The notes below the pieces were generated by a model, which made no database searches, was not told the DNA's origin, and saw nothing but the letters and a program-made list of their open reading frames with translations. Below, piece by piece: positions 36,201-46,323 of a stretch of 64,000 nt of DNA. Each line of letters opens with the position of its first letter. Within the stretch, counting starts at the first letter, position 1. Both the position numbers and the translations under genes were made by a program. This DNA is from Zeugodacus cucurbitae (lineage: Eukaryota > Arthropoda > Insecta > Diptera > Tephritidae), in the NCBI RefSeq assembly GCF_028554725.1, contig NC_071667.1:29593501-29657500 (forward strand). Reading direction: 5' to 3'.

Positions 36201-39200
36201 ACATGGTTCAAGCAGCTCACGACTTCCGGTTTTAGACCAAGTATCCTCTGAGTAGCCAACAGACATCCGTTTGAAGGCGAGCTAAAGTGAGAAGGCGAAG
36301 CCCGCTTATGCGGTTGTGCGTAGGGTTTGGGACCCACCACATAAAAACACCCCCCAATGAAAAATCTACAAAGCCTCGGATGAGACACCCCCCTTTTGAT
36401 GACGACCCCTGCAAACGTTTTAAGGATAATGATATAAGGGCATGCACCTGGAATGTCCGGACCCTTAATTGCGAAGGTGCCTCTGCCCAGCTGGTTGATG
36501 TCCTCATACGACTTAAGGCTGACATCACCGCCATCCAAGAAGTGCGATGGACGGGACAAGGACGGAAGAAGGTGGGTCCTTGTGACATCTACTACAGCGG
36601 CCATATAAAGGAGCGCAAATTTGGTGTTGGATTTGTGGTGGGAGAGAGACTCCGTCGCAGAATCCTGGCATTCACCCCGGTGGATGAACGTCTAGCCACA
36701 ATCCGCATCAAAGCGAGGTTCTTCAACATATCGCTGATTTGCGCCCACGCCCCAACGGAAGAGAAGGACGATGTGGCCAAAGATGCTTTCTATGAGCGCC
36801 TAGAACGCACCTATGAGCGCTGCCCCCGCCACGATGTAAAAGTCGTGCTTGGTGATTTTAACGCCAGGGTGGGTAAAGAAGGTGTCTTTGGCACAACAGT
36901 CGGAAAATTCAGCCTCCATGACGAATCATCGCCAAACGGCCTGAGGCTGATCGACTTCGCTGGGGCCCGAAATATGGTCGTCTGTAGTACCAGATTCCAG
37001 CATAAGAAAATACATCAAGCTACTTGGCTGTCTCCTGATCGAAACACGCGGAACCAAATCGATCACGTTGTGATAGACGGAAGACATGTCTCCTGTGTTT
37101 TAGACGTGCGTACCCTCCGAGGACCAAATATAGACTCGGACCATTATCTGGTCGCAGCGAAGATACGCACCCGCCTCTGTGCAGCAAAGAACGCCCGTCT
37201 ACAAACACAAGGAAGGTTCGACGTCGAAAAGCTGCAATCGCAACAGACAGCCACGAAATACTCTACTCGACTTGCACTCCTGCTCTCTGAGAGCACTCAT
37301 CAGCATCTCGGTATAAGGGAACTGTGGAACGGCATCTCAAACTCACTGCGTACCGCTGCAGCCGAAACAATTGGTTTTCGGCAACGACAAAAAACAAGCT
37401 GGTACGATGAGGAGTGCCGTCTCGCAGCGGAGAGAAAACAGACTGCCTACCTCGCAACGTTGCAAACGACCACAACACGTGCGGGATGGGATAGATACCG
37501 AGAGCTGAAGAGGGAAGCGAGACGCATCTGCAGACAAAAAAAGAAAGAGGCCGAAATGCGTGAGTACGAAGAGCTTGAGAAGCTGGCAGACAGAGGGAAT
37601 GCTCGAAAATTTTATGAAAAAATGAAGCGACTTAACGAAGGTTTCAAGACCGGAGCATCCTCATGTAGAGACCAAGGTGGTAATCTGGTAACCGATGTCC
37701 AGGGCATACTGGGATTATGGAGGGAACACTTCTCCGACCTGCTGAATGGCAGTGAGAGTACAACACCAGGAGATGGCGAACCCGATCCCCAAATCGATGA
37801 CGATGGAACAGATGTTCCATTACCCGACCATGAAGAAATTCGAATAGCAATTACCCGCTTGAAGAACAACAAAGCAGCGGGGGCCGATAGATTACCGGCA
37901 GAACTATTCAAATACGGCGGCGAAGAACTGATAAGGTGCATGCATCAGCTTCTTTGCAGAATATGGTCGGAAGAAAGCATGCCTGACGATTGGAATCTCA
38001 GTGTGCTCTGCCCAATCCATAAAAAGGGAGATCCCACAATCTGCGCCAATTACCGTGGGATCAGCCTTCTAAATATCGCATACAAGGTTCTATCGAGCAT
38101 ACTGTGTGAAAGACTAAAGCCCACCGTCAACAAACTGATTGGGCCTTATCAGTGTGGCTTTAGACCTGGAAAATCGACAACTGACCAGATATTCACCATG
38201 CGCCAAATCTTGGAGAAGACCCGTGAAAAGAGGATCGACACACACCACCTTTTTGTCGATTTTAAAGCTGCTTTCGACAGCACGAAAAGGAGCTGCCTTT
38301 ATGCCGCGATGTCTGAATTTGGTATCCCCGCAAAGCTAATACGGCTGTGTAAGTTGACGTTGAGCAACACCAAAAGCTCCGTCATGATTGGGAAGGACCT
38401 CTCCGAGCCGTTCGATACCAAACGAGGTTTCAGACAAGGTGACTCCCTATCGTGCGACTTCTTTAACCTGATGCTGGAGAAAATTATAAGAGCCGCAGAA
38501 CTAAACCGAGAAGGTACAATCTTCTACAAGAGTGTACAGCTCCTGGCGTACGCCGATGATATTGATATCATCGGAAGCAACAACCGCGCCGTTTGTTCTG
38601 CTTTTTCCCGCATGGATAAGGAGGCGAAGCGAATGGGTCTGGAGGTGAATGAGGACAAGACGAAATATCTCCTGTCATCAAGCAAACAGTCGGCGCATTC
38701 GCGTCTTGGCTCCCACGTCACTGTTGACAGTCATAACTTCGAGGTCGTAGATAATTTCGTATACCTGGTAACCAGCATCAACAACACGAACAATGTCAGC
38801 CTCGAAATCCAGCGCAGAATAACTCTTGCCAACAGGTGCTACTTTGGACTGAGTAGGCAATTGAACAGTAAAGTCCTCTCTCGACGAACCAAAATCAAGC
38901 TCTACAAGTCGCTTATCATTCCCGTCCTGCTTTACGGTGCAGAAGCGTGGACGATGTCAACATCAGATGAGACGACACTAGGAGTTTTCGAGAGGAAAAT
39001 TTTGCGCAAGATTTATGGTCCTCAGAACATTGGCAACGGCGAATACCGCAGACGATGGAACGATGAGCTGTACGAGTTATACGACGACATTGACATAGTT
39101 CAGCGAATAAAAAGACAGCGGCTACGCTGGCTAGGTCATGTTGTCCGAATGGACGAAAACACTCCAGCCCTGAAAGTGTTCGATGCAGTACCCGCCGGAG

Positions 39201-42200
39201 GAAGCCGAGGAAGGGGAAGGCCTCCACTCCGTTGGAGGGACCAGGTGGAGAGCGACCTGGTTACACTTGGGATCTCCAACTGGCGCCGAACTGCAAAGGA
39301 GAGAGAGAGGTGGCGCACTATCGTCGATTCGGCTATAACCGGCTAAACGGTTGCAACGCCAATCACATACACATACATGTTGCAGCGTTTAGAGCGTGTA
39401 GGCTAAAGATATTGGGCCACTGGACCCAAACATTGCACCAATGGGGACATGGGATCATAATAAATCTTGTCACTGAACTCGGTTTGGATTGGTCCTGTGA
39501 ACAATCATAGATAGTACCAACGGTGAAATCTATATATTCACCGACGGATCAAAAGGTGAAACAGGAACGGGAGCAGGCTTCTTCTGTAAATACCCACACA
39601 CAGAAAGAAGCTTAAAGCTGAGATTGTCGGACTAAGGGAAGGCGCTAGGTGGGCCTGCGCCCAAAAAAACAGGTCCATTAACTTTCTTGTGGTTAGCCAA
39701 GCCGTGATTAAGGCTATCCGCTGCGTCAATACAAATTCTCAATGCGTCAGAACATGCAAAGAGGCAATTAATAGACTAGCGGGAGAAAACTCAGTTAGCA
39801 TTATCTGGGTACCCGGTCATACAGGTATAGAAGGAAACGAAAAGGCAGATGAGTTGGCTCGCTCAGGAGCAGCTGGGAATACAGTTCCCTTAAACTGCCC
39901 CAGACCTTTCAGTTCTCTCAAGCGATGCCTAAAGCAATGGATGCTAGGGGAACATCTCAGGTCCTGGAACATGTGCAACACGAGTCGCACCACAAAGTTA
40001 CTATGGGGTAGTGTTGACACTGGACAGACCAAAAACTTCTTACTTTAAGCAAAAGAGAACTAGAGCTGTATCACAGGGGTCATCACGGGGCACCTGCCTC
40101 TAAGAGGCCACCTGCGGAGGCTTGGCATAGTAGAATCGGCGGAATGCAGGGCGTGCGCGGAAGATGATGAGACACTAGAGCATTATCCCTGCGAATGCCC
40201 GACCTTCTGTCGTTTAAGAAGAGATACCTTCCAAGGCTCCCATTACTCTAATCTGAGAGAAATTAAGAGGCAGGGATGGAATAAACTCAGAAACTTCGTT
40301 AAATCGACCGAGTTGTTCAGGTGACGCTTACCAGGGTACCTTCGGGGAGCACAATGGGCCTAACAATGGCCTAAGTGCGGCCGCTTGCGGTCAGGCTCTC
40401 TTCGCCTCCCTTTTCAACCAACCAATGATTTTATATCCACTTACTATACTTATAAATATAATATATATACTAATAAGTATACAATTACTCAAGTTATTTG
40501 GGTTATTCAATTACTAGAAGCTTAATTGCATTTGTATTTAACCAAATTAGAATTGATTAAATTTAGCATACATACATATAAGTATATGGGTGTTGGCTTA
40601 TTCAATAGACTACAACTTTACTCTTTACATTTTCTCTAGGCTCCTGGCGTCTCGGCTGGATACTCTGCGACATTTGGATCTCTCTTGACATACTGCTCTG
40701 TACCGCGTCCATACTCAGCTTGTGCGCCATCAGCGTGGACAGGTGAGCCACCCACTCTCTGAACCCAATTGACTAGTGCAATAGATTCCAAGCTACAGTT
40801 CAATTGCGACGTTTTGTGTGTGTAAGTTGGCTAATGACAATTATATTTTTTATTTGCAGATACCTGGCAGTGACGAAACCGCTTAAGTACTCGCGTAAGC
40901 GCCGTTCGAAACGCCTGGCGCTGTTAATGATACTCATAGTTTGGGTGTTGGCATTGGCGATAACTTGTCCGCCCATGCTTGGTTGGTAAGTAGTGTCATA
41001 ATAAATGCATTAAGCATTAAGCAAATGTGGCGTCGCGTCGTACTAAGCGCTGCCGCTGCAAAGTGGCCCCTCGAATGTTCCATTGCGATTGCCACATTTT
41101 TTGCCTTTCAACCAAATTGAAATCTAATTTCTGATGTTCGTGTAATTTTTTCCATATTGTTACAGGTATGAGCCGGGTCGACGTGACCGAAATGAGTGCC
41201 GTTACAATCAAAATAAAGGATACGTCATCTATTCGGCCAGTGGGTCCTTTTTTCTGCCAATGATTGTGATGATTTACGTTTATGCGCGTATTTCCTGCGT
41301 CATCGCCTCGAGGCATGACAAAATGACCCACACCAGTGTGCACTGCAAGGTAAATTAATAAGTAGTGGCATACAATGAATAACATGTTAATTAACCGAAT
41401 TCAATTATTCAATTATCGTGAAGGTTAATTTAGATAAATTACTAGTTTTGTTGGCTAATCAGACTAATCGGTGTTGAAGTCGGTCTGTAGTTTTAAGGTT
41501 AATTTGGATGCTTGGGGAATGATTTAGGAGTTTTTAATTTGTAATCACGAAATTTCTAGTAGAGATAATTCGGTTAAGCTGGTTTTAAGACATGAGAAAG
41601 TGGTTGTGATTAGTATATGGTATCTCCATCAGATTTTCTATTATTCATTATTCTAGCTTAATATACATGTTTAGTTTATGGTGACTTAGATGAATTTTCT
41701 CCCTCTCCCAACCTCCAAATCTATACATCGGATTTGATATGATCAAAAGTTATGGGATATGTATTAATATAAACAAGTTCGGGTGCAACCGAACATTTTA
41801 TACTCTCGCAATTTATTGACATAGTTTTATTAAGATAACATACAGTTTGACTCATATATTCGGCATAGAGTACAATAGAATAACGAAAGTCAATATATAT
41901 ATTATATGGGTTCTGAGGTAATTCCTGAACCGATTTCAATCATTTTTACCACCAAGGTACACTATATTCAAGAGTATATGCTCACTTAATTTTCCTAAGT
42001 ATCTCACATGTTAACCGATATATGCGGTGTAGAGCCCACCGGAAGTTTGGTAATCCAAATATAATTTACATGGGAGCTAGGGGAAGTTATGTCCCGATAT
42101 TAATAATTTTTGGTACGGGGCATTGAAAAGTTATAGTTCACAAGTGGTGGCACAGCTCAAATGCAGTATTTGTCTAAAGTTTATTTCGCTATCTTCATTG

Positions 42201-43607
42201 GTTCCTAATGTATATATGTATTATAAAGTCAACGAATTAGTATTCAAAATTGAGTAATGTGGCAAGTAGGCGTGGTTGTAAATTTCGATTTCGCTCCATT
42301 TTTCAACCGTGTTATCAGGGTGCCAAGAAAATATTATATACCGAATTTCATTGAAATCGGTCGAGTTGGTCCTGAGATTTGGGTTTTGAAGCATAAGTGG
42401 GCCGCCACGCCCATTTTCCATTTTTGATCAGAGTGCAGCTTACTTCTGTAATTTCTTCTGTAATATTTAGTGTGTCTGATGTTTTCCGTTACGTAGTTAC
42501 GCACTTTCAGTAATTTTCAACATCACCTTTGTATGGGAGGTGGGTGTGCTTATTATCCGCTTTCAACTATTTTCATGGTGTGTGATGGGGATTGTAAGGG
42601 ACGCCTGCAGAAAGTTTGGTTTATAGCTTTATCGGTTTACGAGATATATACAAAAAACCTATTTGAGGGCGGGGCTACGCCCAAATTCCCAAAAAAATTC
42701 ATCCAAATATGCCCTTCCTAGTACGATTGTACCAAATTTGAATATTTGGAAGAATATCTTCCGTTTGACTGAAATGCCCGACTCACATGTCTATATAGGC
42801 AACACTCATACTTACGCAATACATTGCATTGTAAACTTTAATTAAGACGCCCTTTAAGCTGGTAATTAGATGCAAATTAAGATTTATTGAATTTTCCTTT
42901 TTTTTTCCTCACAGCGCTTCCGACGCTATACTACCGTTGATACCGACAATTATGGCGAACAGGATTTCTTCGAGTTGACACGCGAGAAGACCTCGGGTGA
43001 ACGCAGATTTTCCAATCAAACTATCATTAACGAGCTTTCTGAAGTCATGGCGGCCGATGTGGAGAAAGCCCGACCACTACTTAGCTTACCGGCGACACAT
43101 AACGGTAAGGGCAATAACTACGGGCTAACACGACCGGTGTCATGGAAAACGCAACCAGCTGCAGTGTATCAGTACGCGTCCAATGGCAAACGGCAGCAGT
43201 ACGCCCAGTCGTGCCCGCCCGGTTCGATAGCACGCATGCAGCAGCCACGCGGATCCCAACCGCAACAGCAACAGCTGAGGTCCTTGGCCAACTGTATCAT
43301 TTCACTGCGTAAAGAGCATAAGACCACGCAAACGCTGAGCATTGTGGTCGGCGGCTTTATTGCCTGTTGGCTGCCATTCTTCATTTACTATCTGCTTACA
43401 CCGTTTCTAGAGCCGAGCCAGGTCAGTCGGGCGCTCACGCATGTGCTCACCTGGCTGGGGTGGCTAAACAGTGCCATAAATCCCTTCATTTATGCATTCT
43501 ACAGCATCGACTTTCGCGTGGCCTTCTGGCGACTCATCTGCCGACGCTGCTGCAGCAATATGATGCGACCGCAAACGCCCACCACAACGACATCGATGCG
43601 ACTGTAA
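29804..43607 (+). CDS. Octalpha2R: Biogenic-amine GPCR, probably the alpha2-adrenergic-like octopamine receptor (five coding exons)
   Basis: Joined coding exons 29804-30242, 40640-40742, 40860-40985, 41166-41349 and 42915-43607 give 514 residues; all junctions are GT-AG and in frame. The product is a class A seven-helix plasma-membrane receptor. Four N-glycosylation sequons (N30, N42, N45, N65) lie in the N-terminus. Helix 1 (about 82-106) has N101 and helix 2 has D129. Helix 3 has disulfide C156, amine-binding D163 and DRY 180-182. Helix 5 has S246 and S250 (ligand hydroxyl contact) and P254. Helix 6 has CWLPFF (435-440) and helix 7 has NPFIY (473-477). The third intracellular loop is long (about 285-420, with a poly-Q patch) and the tail is short, the pattern of Gi-coupled alpha2-type receptors. 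Sequence flavour matches insect Octalpha2R from memory. The family call (aminergic GPCR) is near certain; the exact subtype is less so. Intron 1 is 10.4 kb and full of transposons. Confidence 0.85.
30243..32438 (+). other. Start of receptor intron 1, no gene seen
   Basis: AT-rich intronic DNA with short TATG microsatellites near 30885-30915 and 31090-31105. I see no coding signature or element ends until the mariner at 32439. Confidence 0.6.
32439..33372 (-). mobile_element. Defective mariner transposon, copy 2, in receptor intron 1
   Basis: The ends TTAGGTTGGCAAATATATCC and, reversed, TTAGGTTGGCAAGTATATCC are inverted, with TA at or next to each border. On the minus strand the transposase start NMEFTSGSPVTRNIDQIMEN, the helix-turn-helix ASRDIAQLMGVSHQTILNHL and the linker motif WVPHDL are intact. 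The first catalytic motif is ruined (GDEKW has become GVET-stop), the second-Asp segment is deleted, and the third (SPSDYHLF) is kept. At 934 bp it is internally deleted and inactive. It is the same subfamily as the copies at 14.1 and 49.8 kb. Confidence 0.92.
33373..34429. other. Receptor intron 1, no gene seen
   Basis: AT-rich. About 250 bp near 33930-34400 (for example GATTACAAACGATTTTTGA, TTGACCGCCAGAATGTCAGGA) is a diverged duplicate of intron sequence near 31860-32300 (GATTACAACAGATTTTTGA, CTGATCGCTAGAATGTCAGGA). This is a tandem-type duplication spaced by about 2.1 kb, with the mariner between the copies. Confidence 0.6.
34435..36111 (+). mobile_element. 5' part of a decayed LOA-type LINE, split by the RTE insertion
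   Basis: Broken frames give, in order: the C-terminal endonuclease (NSHHMAWGSSDCNPRG at about 34455-34502, then a REVLDIT segment and FSDH); a linker; reverse transcriptase with TLAAFIDVEGAFNN, GTPQGGILSPLLW and a YADA box at 35799-35810 where active enzymes have YADD; then NPEKSEICLF and the connector LEQVQRTYLIGIT. Stops, frameshifts and an internal deletion before the connector show it is dead. It is truncated at its 5' end. The body resumes at 39383 with the RNase H half. The clade call (LOA/I group) rests on RNase H plus the motif order and is from memory. Confidence 0.82.
36112..39376 (+). mobile_element. Full-length RTE-clade non-LTR retrotransposon, subfamily A
   Basis: The 3265-bp element is bracketed by the 6-bp duplication ATGTTG (36106-36111 and 39377-39382). 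It has a short 5' leader of about 175 bp, one long intact frame and a 3' UTR of only about 30 bp that ends ACGCCAA followed by CACATACACATAC. Very short 3' UTRs with simple-repeat tails are characteristic of the RTE clade. It lies in receptor intron 1 in the same orientation as the gene and inside an older LOA-type LINE. The intact frame and exact borders suggest recent insertion. Confidence 0.93.
36287..39346 (+). CDS. RTE endonuclease/reverse transcriptase polyprotein (intact)
   Basis: The 1019-residue protein copies the element's RNA into a nicked genomic target. The apurinic-type endonuclease (about 50-295) shows TWNVRTL with N56, QEVRW with E85, HAPT at 154, GDFNAR with D190/N192, IDH at 259-260 and SDH at 285-286, all catalytic positions kept. 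The reverse transcriptase (about 530-800) has LCPIHKKGD, NYRGISLL, GFRPGKSTTDQ, FVDFKAAFDS, GFRQGDSLSCDFFNL and YADD (755-758). The C-terminal domain carries RLRWLGHVVRMDE and GRGRPPLRW. Such proteins are often mis-annotated as craniofacial development protein 2-like. No frameshift or stop is seen. The first ATG is taken as the start. Confidence 0.95.
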   Translation: MRRRSPLMRLCVGFGTHHIKTPPNEKSTKPRMRHPPFDDDPCKRFKDNDIRACTWNVRTLNCEGASAQLVDVLIRLKADITAIQEVRWTGQGRKKVGPCDIYYSGHIKERKFGVGFVVGERLRRRILAFTPVDERLATIRIKARFFNISLICAHAPTEEKDDVAKDAFYERLERTYERCPRHDVKVVLGDFNARVGKEGVFGTTVGKFSLHDESSPNGLRLIDFAGARNMVVCSTRFQHKKIHQATWLSPDRNTRNQIDHVVIDGRHVSCVLDVRTLRGPNIDSDHYLVAAKIRTRLCAAKNARLQTQGRFDVEKLQSQQTATKYSTRLALLLSESTHQHLGIRELWNGISNSLRTAAAETIGFRQRQKTSWYDEECRLAAERKQTAYLATLQTTTTRAGWDRYRELKREARRICRQKKKEAEMREYEELEKLADRGNARKFYEKMKRLNEGFKTGASSCRDQGGNLVTDVQGILGLWREHFSDLLNGSESTTPGDGEPDPQIDDDGTDVPLPDHEEIRIAITRLKNNKAAGADRLPAELFKYGGEELIRCMHQLLCRIWSEESMPDDWNLSVLCPIHKKGDPTICANYRGISLLNIAYKVLSSILCERLKPTVNKLIGPYQCGFRPGKSTTDQIFTMRQILEKTREKRIDTHHLFVDFKAAFDSTKRSCLYAAMSEFGIPAKLIRLCKLTLSNTKSSVMIGKDLSEPFDTKRGFRQGDSLSCDFFNLMLEKIIRAAELNREGTIFYKSVQLLAYADDIDIIGSNNRAVCSAFSRMDKEAKRMGLEVNEDKTKYLLSSSKQSAHSRLGSHVTVDSHNFEVVDNFVYLVTSINNTNNVSLEIQRRITLANRCYFGLSRQLNSKVLSRRTKIKLYKSLIIPVLLYGAEAWTMSTSDETTLGVFERKILRKIYGPQNIGNGEYRRRWNDELYELYDDIDIVQRIKRQRLRWLGHVVRMDENTPALKVFDAVPAGGSRGRGRPPLRWRDQVESDLVTLGISNWRRTAKERERWRTIVDSAITG
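39383..40425 (+). mobile_element. 3' part of the LOA-type LINE (RNase H half)
   Basis: The frame resumes with AAFRACRLKILGHW directly after the duplicated ATGTTG. An RNase H follows: IYIFTDGSKGETGTGAG near 39530, a broken middle, then SIIWVPGHTGIEGNEKADEL (39801-39860). The tail carries a zinc-knuckle-like CRACAEDDETLEHYPCEC segment and a stop near 40322. A GC-rich 3' UTR with CACAATGGGCCTAACAATGG follows to about 40425. Several frameshifts are present. Together with 34435-36111 it is one LINE copy cut in two. Confidence 0.82.
40640..40742 (+). CDS. Octalpha2R: Receptor coding exon 2 (helix 3)
   Basis: Acceptor TTTTCTCTAG ends at 40639 and donor GTGAGC starts at 40743. It encodes the end of the first extracellular loop (SWRLGW), disulfide C156, amine-binding D163 in ISLDILLC, and D180, with R181 of the DRY motif split across the junction. 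The short exon is not open enough to appear as a long frame and is recognised by homology and phase. Confidence 0.92.
40860..40985 (+). CDS. Octalpha2R: Receptor coding exon 3 (DRY to helix 4)
   Basis: Acceptor TTATTTGCAG ends at 40859 and donor GTAAGT starts at 40986. It encodes RYLAVTKPLKYSRKRRSKR (second intracellular loop) and helix 4 to CPPMLGW. W223 is split. Intron 2 upstream is only 117 bp. Confidence 0.93.
41166..41349 (+). CDS. Octalpha2R: Receptor coding exon 4 (second extracellular loop, helix 5)
   Basis: Acceptor ATTGTTACAG ends at 41165 and donor GTAAAT starts at 41350. It encodes YEPGRR, loop cysteine C234 (partner of C156), and helix 5 with S246, S250 and P254. It continues into the start of the third intracellular loop (IASRHDKMTHTSVHCK). 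Confidence 0.93.
41772..42790 (+). mobile_element. Dispersed 'CGAGAGTATA' family copy inside receptor intron 4
   Basis: It begins AACAAGTTCGGGTGCAACCG and TTTTATACTCTCGCAATTTA, matching the left end of the copy at 60012. It follows that copy through GAATTTCATTGAAATCGGTCG, GTATGGGAGGTGGGTGTG and the 'AGATATATACAAAAAACC' segment, and fades out near 42790. The opposite end is missing. It fills most of intron 4 (41350-42914). Confidence 0.85.
42915..43607 (+). CDS. Octalpha2R: Receptor coding exon 5 (third intracellular loop, helices 6-7, C-terminus)
   Basis: Acceptor TTCCTCACAG ends at 42914; stop TAA is at 43605-43607. It encodes a hydrophilic loop with QPQQQQ, the basic SLRKEHKTTQTL before helix 6, CWLPFF, helix 7 WLGWLNSAINPFIY and a short tail RRCCSNMMRP. 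Position 7.43 is Trp (467), where vertebrate alpha2 receptors have Tyr. Confidence 0.94.
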   Translation, partial: RFRRYTTVDTDNYGEQDFFELTREKTSGERRFSNQTIINELSEVMAADVEKARPLLSLPATHNGKGNNYGLTRPVSWKTQPAAVYQYASNGKRQQYAQSCPPGSIARMQQPRGSQPQQQQLRSLANCIISLRKEHKTTQTLSIVVGGFIACWLPFFIYYLLTPFLEPSQVSRALTHVLTWLGWLNSAINPFIYAFYSIDFRVAFWRLICRRCCSNMMRPQTPTTTTSMRL

Positions 43608-44750
43608 GCGCAGCGCTCAGCAGAAATTCCAGCATATGGGCGCACAATCGAAGGTCAATGGGTCCCACCTGTTTTACATTGTTCTGCACATCCGCGTAGG
43701 TTTATTTGAGTGGAAAACATATGTACCAGCATATATGTATATATAGAATTATAAGCTACAAAAAAATTGACTCGTTATGCATCGGATTATGTGTATGTAT
43801 GTGTAATGAGTGTTCTATGTTCCGTATATATGTTTGTGGTTCTAATATTTTAAAGCTATCAGTAAAGCATTGTGCTCAACATCCGTATGAAGACGCATTC
43901 AATATGGCTGACTCGATGTTGGGGTGTTATATAATCGCTTTTAAATAGCTTAAATACCCCTATGCTTGTATATAAACACGTCACTGTAAATATGACGTAT
44001 CCAAAGTGGTAGTGGTAAATATGTTTAATTTTCTCTGAGAATTCTTCGAATGTCAGCCCGCGTATTACACAAAGCTCAAATGATGCACCCTTATCAAGAG
44101 GGCTACAAGAGTTAATAACACCCAAAACATCCCGATTCTGAAGCCTCGGGTGTGTAAAGTCGTGACCTAAAATAGATCTTTTGACCAACACTCCACTCAA
44201 CTGTCCCCTTGTAAATGTCAAAGCTAATTCATTTAATGTAAATTTTACTATAAACTAAATCCATTTACTGCATTTATATATAGAACTTACTACATGTGTA
44301 CATCGGGTCTTAAGTATACTGTTATGTACTTACATATATTTTTGTGTATATAATTGTAAAGCTGTATATAATAAAGTAAGGTCTTTATCTATAAAAGTAT
44401 GTCTGAAGACCAAAGAATTCTAATTAAGACCCACATATGTATGTATATATAAAATCATATATAATAAATACATATACATATATATACATATATATGTTAT
44501 TATATGTATAATGAAATACACTAAATAACTAAATACTATGTATTTACAACGATCAACATTTTAGAGTTTATAGTATTTATATAAAAAACGCCTAATTATT
44601 TGTGATGTCACTGTATTTAAGTATAATTAATGTGTTTATGTTTAATTATATATAACAATAAGCTGTCATTGTATTAATGTTTATGTAAGCCTCTATGTAG
44701 TATATGTATAATTTAGTAATAAACAGCTGAACTGAGTTCATATTTGAAAA
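43608..44750 (+). other. Receptor 3' UTR with three polyadenylation signals
   Basis: AATAAA occurs at 44370-44375, 44463-44468 and 44718-44723. The last is followed by GAGTTCATATTTG, a plausible cleavage and downstream element region. No intron signature is seen between the stop codon and these signals. Which signal is used cannot be read from sequence alone. Confidence 0.55.
44718..44723 (+). terminator. Candidate distal poly(A) signal
   Basis: Canonical AATAAA about 1.1 kb after the stop codon, just before the next transposon insertion at 44930. Confidence 0.45.
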
Positions 44751-44929
44751 AAAATATTACACGAAAATCACACAATTTTTTTTTATAAAAACTAAAGCCG
44801 TTCTCGCCACACACTTTGTATATAAACTGTCTGGCAATGAATTATATACATATATGTATGTTTATCTGTAAATAGTTGTGGAAAGACTAAGGTCTGGTGA
44901 TACGAAACCCTACTGTAGTGTCTGATACA

Positions 44930-46201
44930 CATACGCTGAACATAAAAGCGTCGGGGGTCGATGGTCGGAAGAAAGCATGCCCGACGATTGGAATCATAGT
45001 GTGCTCTGCCCAATCCATAAAAAGGGAGACCCCACAATCTGCGCGAATTACCGTGGTATAAGTCTCCTCAATATCGCATATAAGGTTTTGTCGAGCGTAT
45101 TGTGTGAAAGACTAAAGCCCACCATCAACAAACTGATTGGACCTTATCAGTGTGGCTTTAGACCTGGCTGCCACTTATGCCGCGATGTCTGAATTTGGTA
45201 TCCCTGCAAAACTAATACGGCTATGTAAACTGACGTTGAGCAACACCAAAAGCTCCGTCAGGTTCGGGGAGGACCTCTCCAAACCGTTCGATACCAAACG
45301 AGGCTTCAGACAGGGTGACTCACTATCGTGCGACTTCTTCAATCTATTACTGGAAAAAATAATACGAGCTGCAGAGCTAAATAGAGAAGGTACTATCTTC
45401 TACAAGAGTGTACAGCTCCTGGCGTATGCCGATGATATTGATATCATCGGAAGCAATAACCGCGCCGTTTGTTCTGCGTTTTCCAGACTAGATAAAGAAG
45501 CGAAGCGTATGGGTCTGGTGGTGAATGAGGACAAGACGAAATATCTCCTGTCATCAAACAAACAGTCAGCGCACTCGCGTCTTGGCTCCCACGTCACTGT
45601 TAACAGTCATAACTTTGAAGTTGTAGATAATTTCGTTTATCTGGGAACCAGCATTAACAACACCAACAATGTCAGCCTTGAAATCCAACGCAGAATCACT
45701 CTTGCCAACAGGTGCTACTTTGGACTGAGTAGGCAATTGAAAAGTAAAGTCCTCTCTCGACGAACCAAAATCAAACTCTATAAGTCGCTCGTTATTCCCG
45801 TCCTGATGTATGGCGCTGAAGCGTGAACGATGACAACATCCGATGAGACGACTCGTGGGGTTTTCGAGAGAAAGGTTTTGCGCAAGATTTATGGTCCTCA
45901 AAACATTGGCAACGGCGAATACCGCAGACCTTCGAAGGATGAGCTGTCCGATTTATACGACGACATTGACATAGTTCAGCGAATAAAAAGACAGAAACTA
46001 GGACATGTTGTACGAATGGATGAAAACACTCCAGCTCTGAAAGTGTTCGTTGCAGTACCCGCTGGAGGAAGCCGCGTAACAGGACAACCTCTACTCCGAT
46101 GGAAAGGCCAAGTGCAAAGTGACCTGGAGGAACAAGTGGCGCGCTCTGGTGGATTCGGCTATAATCGCTTAAGCGGTTTCTACGCCAAATATAGATAGAT
46201 A
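44930..46201 (+). mobile_element. RTE copy, subfamily B, with 10-bp target duplication
   Basis: GTCTGATACA stands at both borders (44920-44929 and 46202-46211). The copy starts within the RT region (equivalent to about 37855 of the full element), with an early deletion near 44962. It keeps the LCPIHKKGD block, the GFRQGDSLSCDFFNL block and an intact YADD. About 130 bp of the RT is deleted at 45168, a Trp codon has become TGA (45824-45826), and there are small deletions near 45995 and 46120. It shares YRRPSKDELSDLYDD with the copy at 52 kb, where subfamily A has YRRRWNDELYELYDD. Its tail is ATATAGATAGATA. Confidence 0.94.
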
Positions 46202-46323
46202 GTCTGATACAAAAACATAGAACAGTTGATTAGAGAAATATTAGATACAATCAAGAAATGTTTATAAAAATATTTATTTTTAGGAAGATATGTCTTAATA
46301 TAAAACAAATTTATTCCAAAATA

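Noticed and set aside
36164..36604. Long antisense open frames (146 and 118 residues) over the RTE 5' region.
   Set aside because: They are mirror frames of the high-GC RTE coding sequence and have no protein signature.
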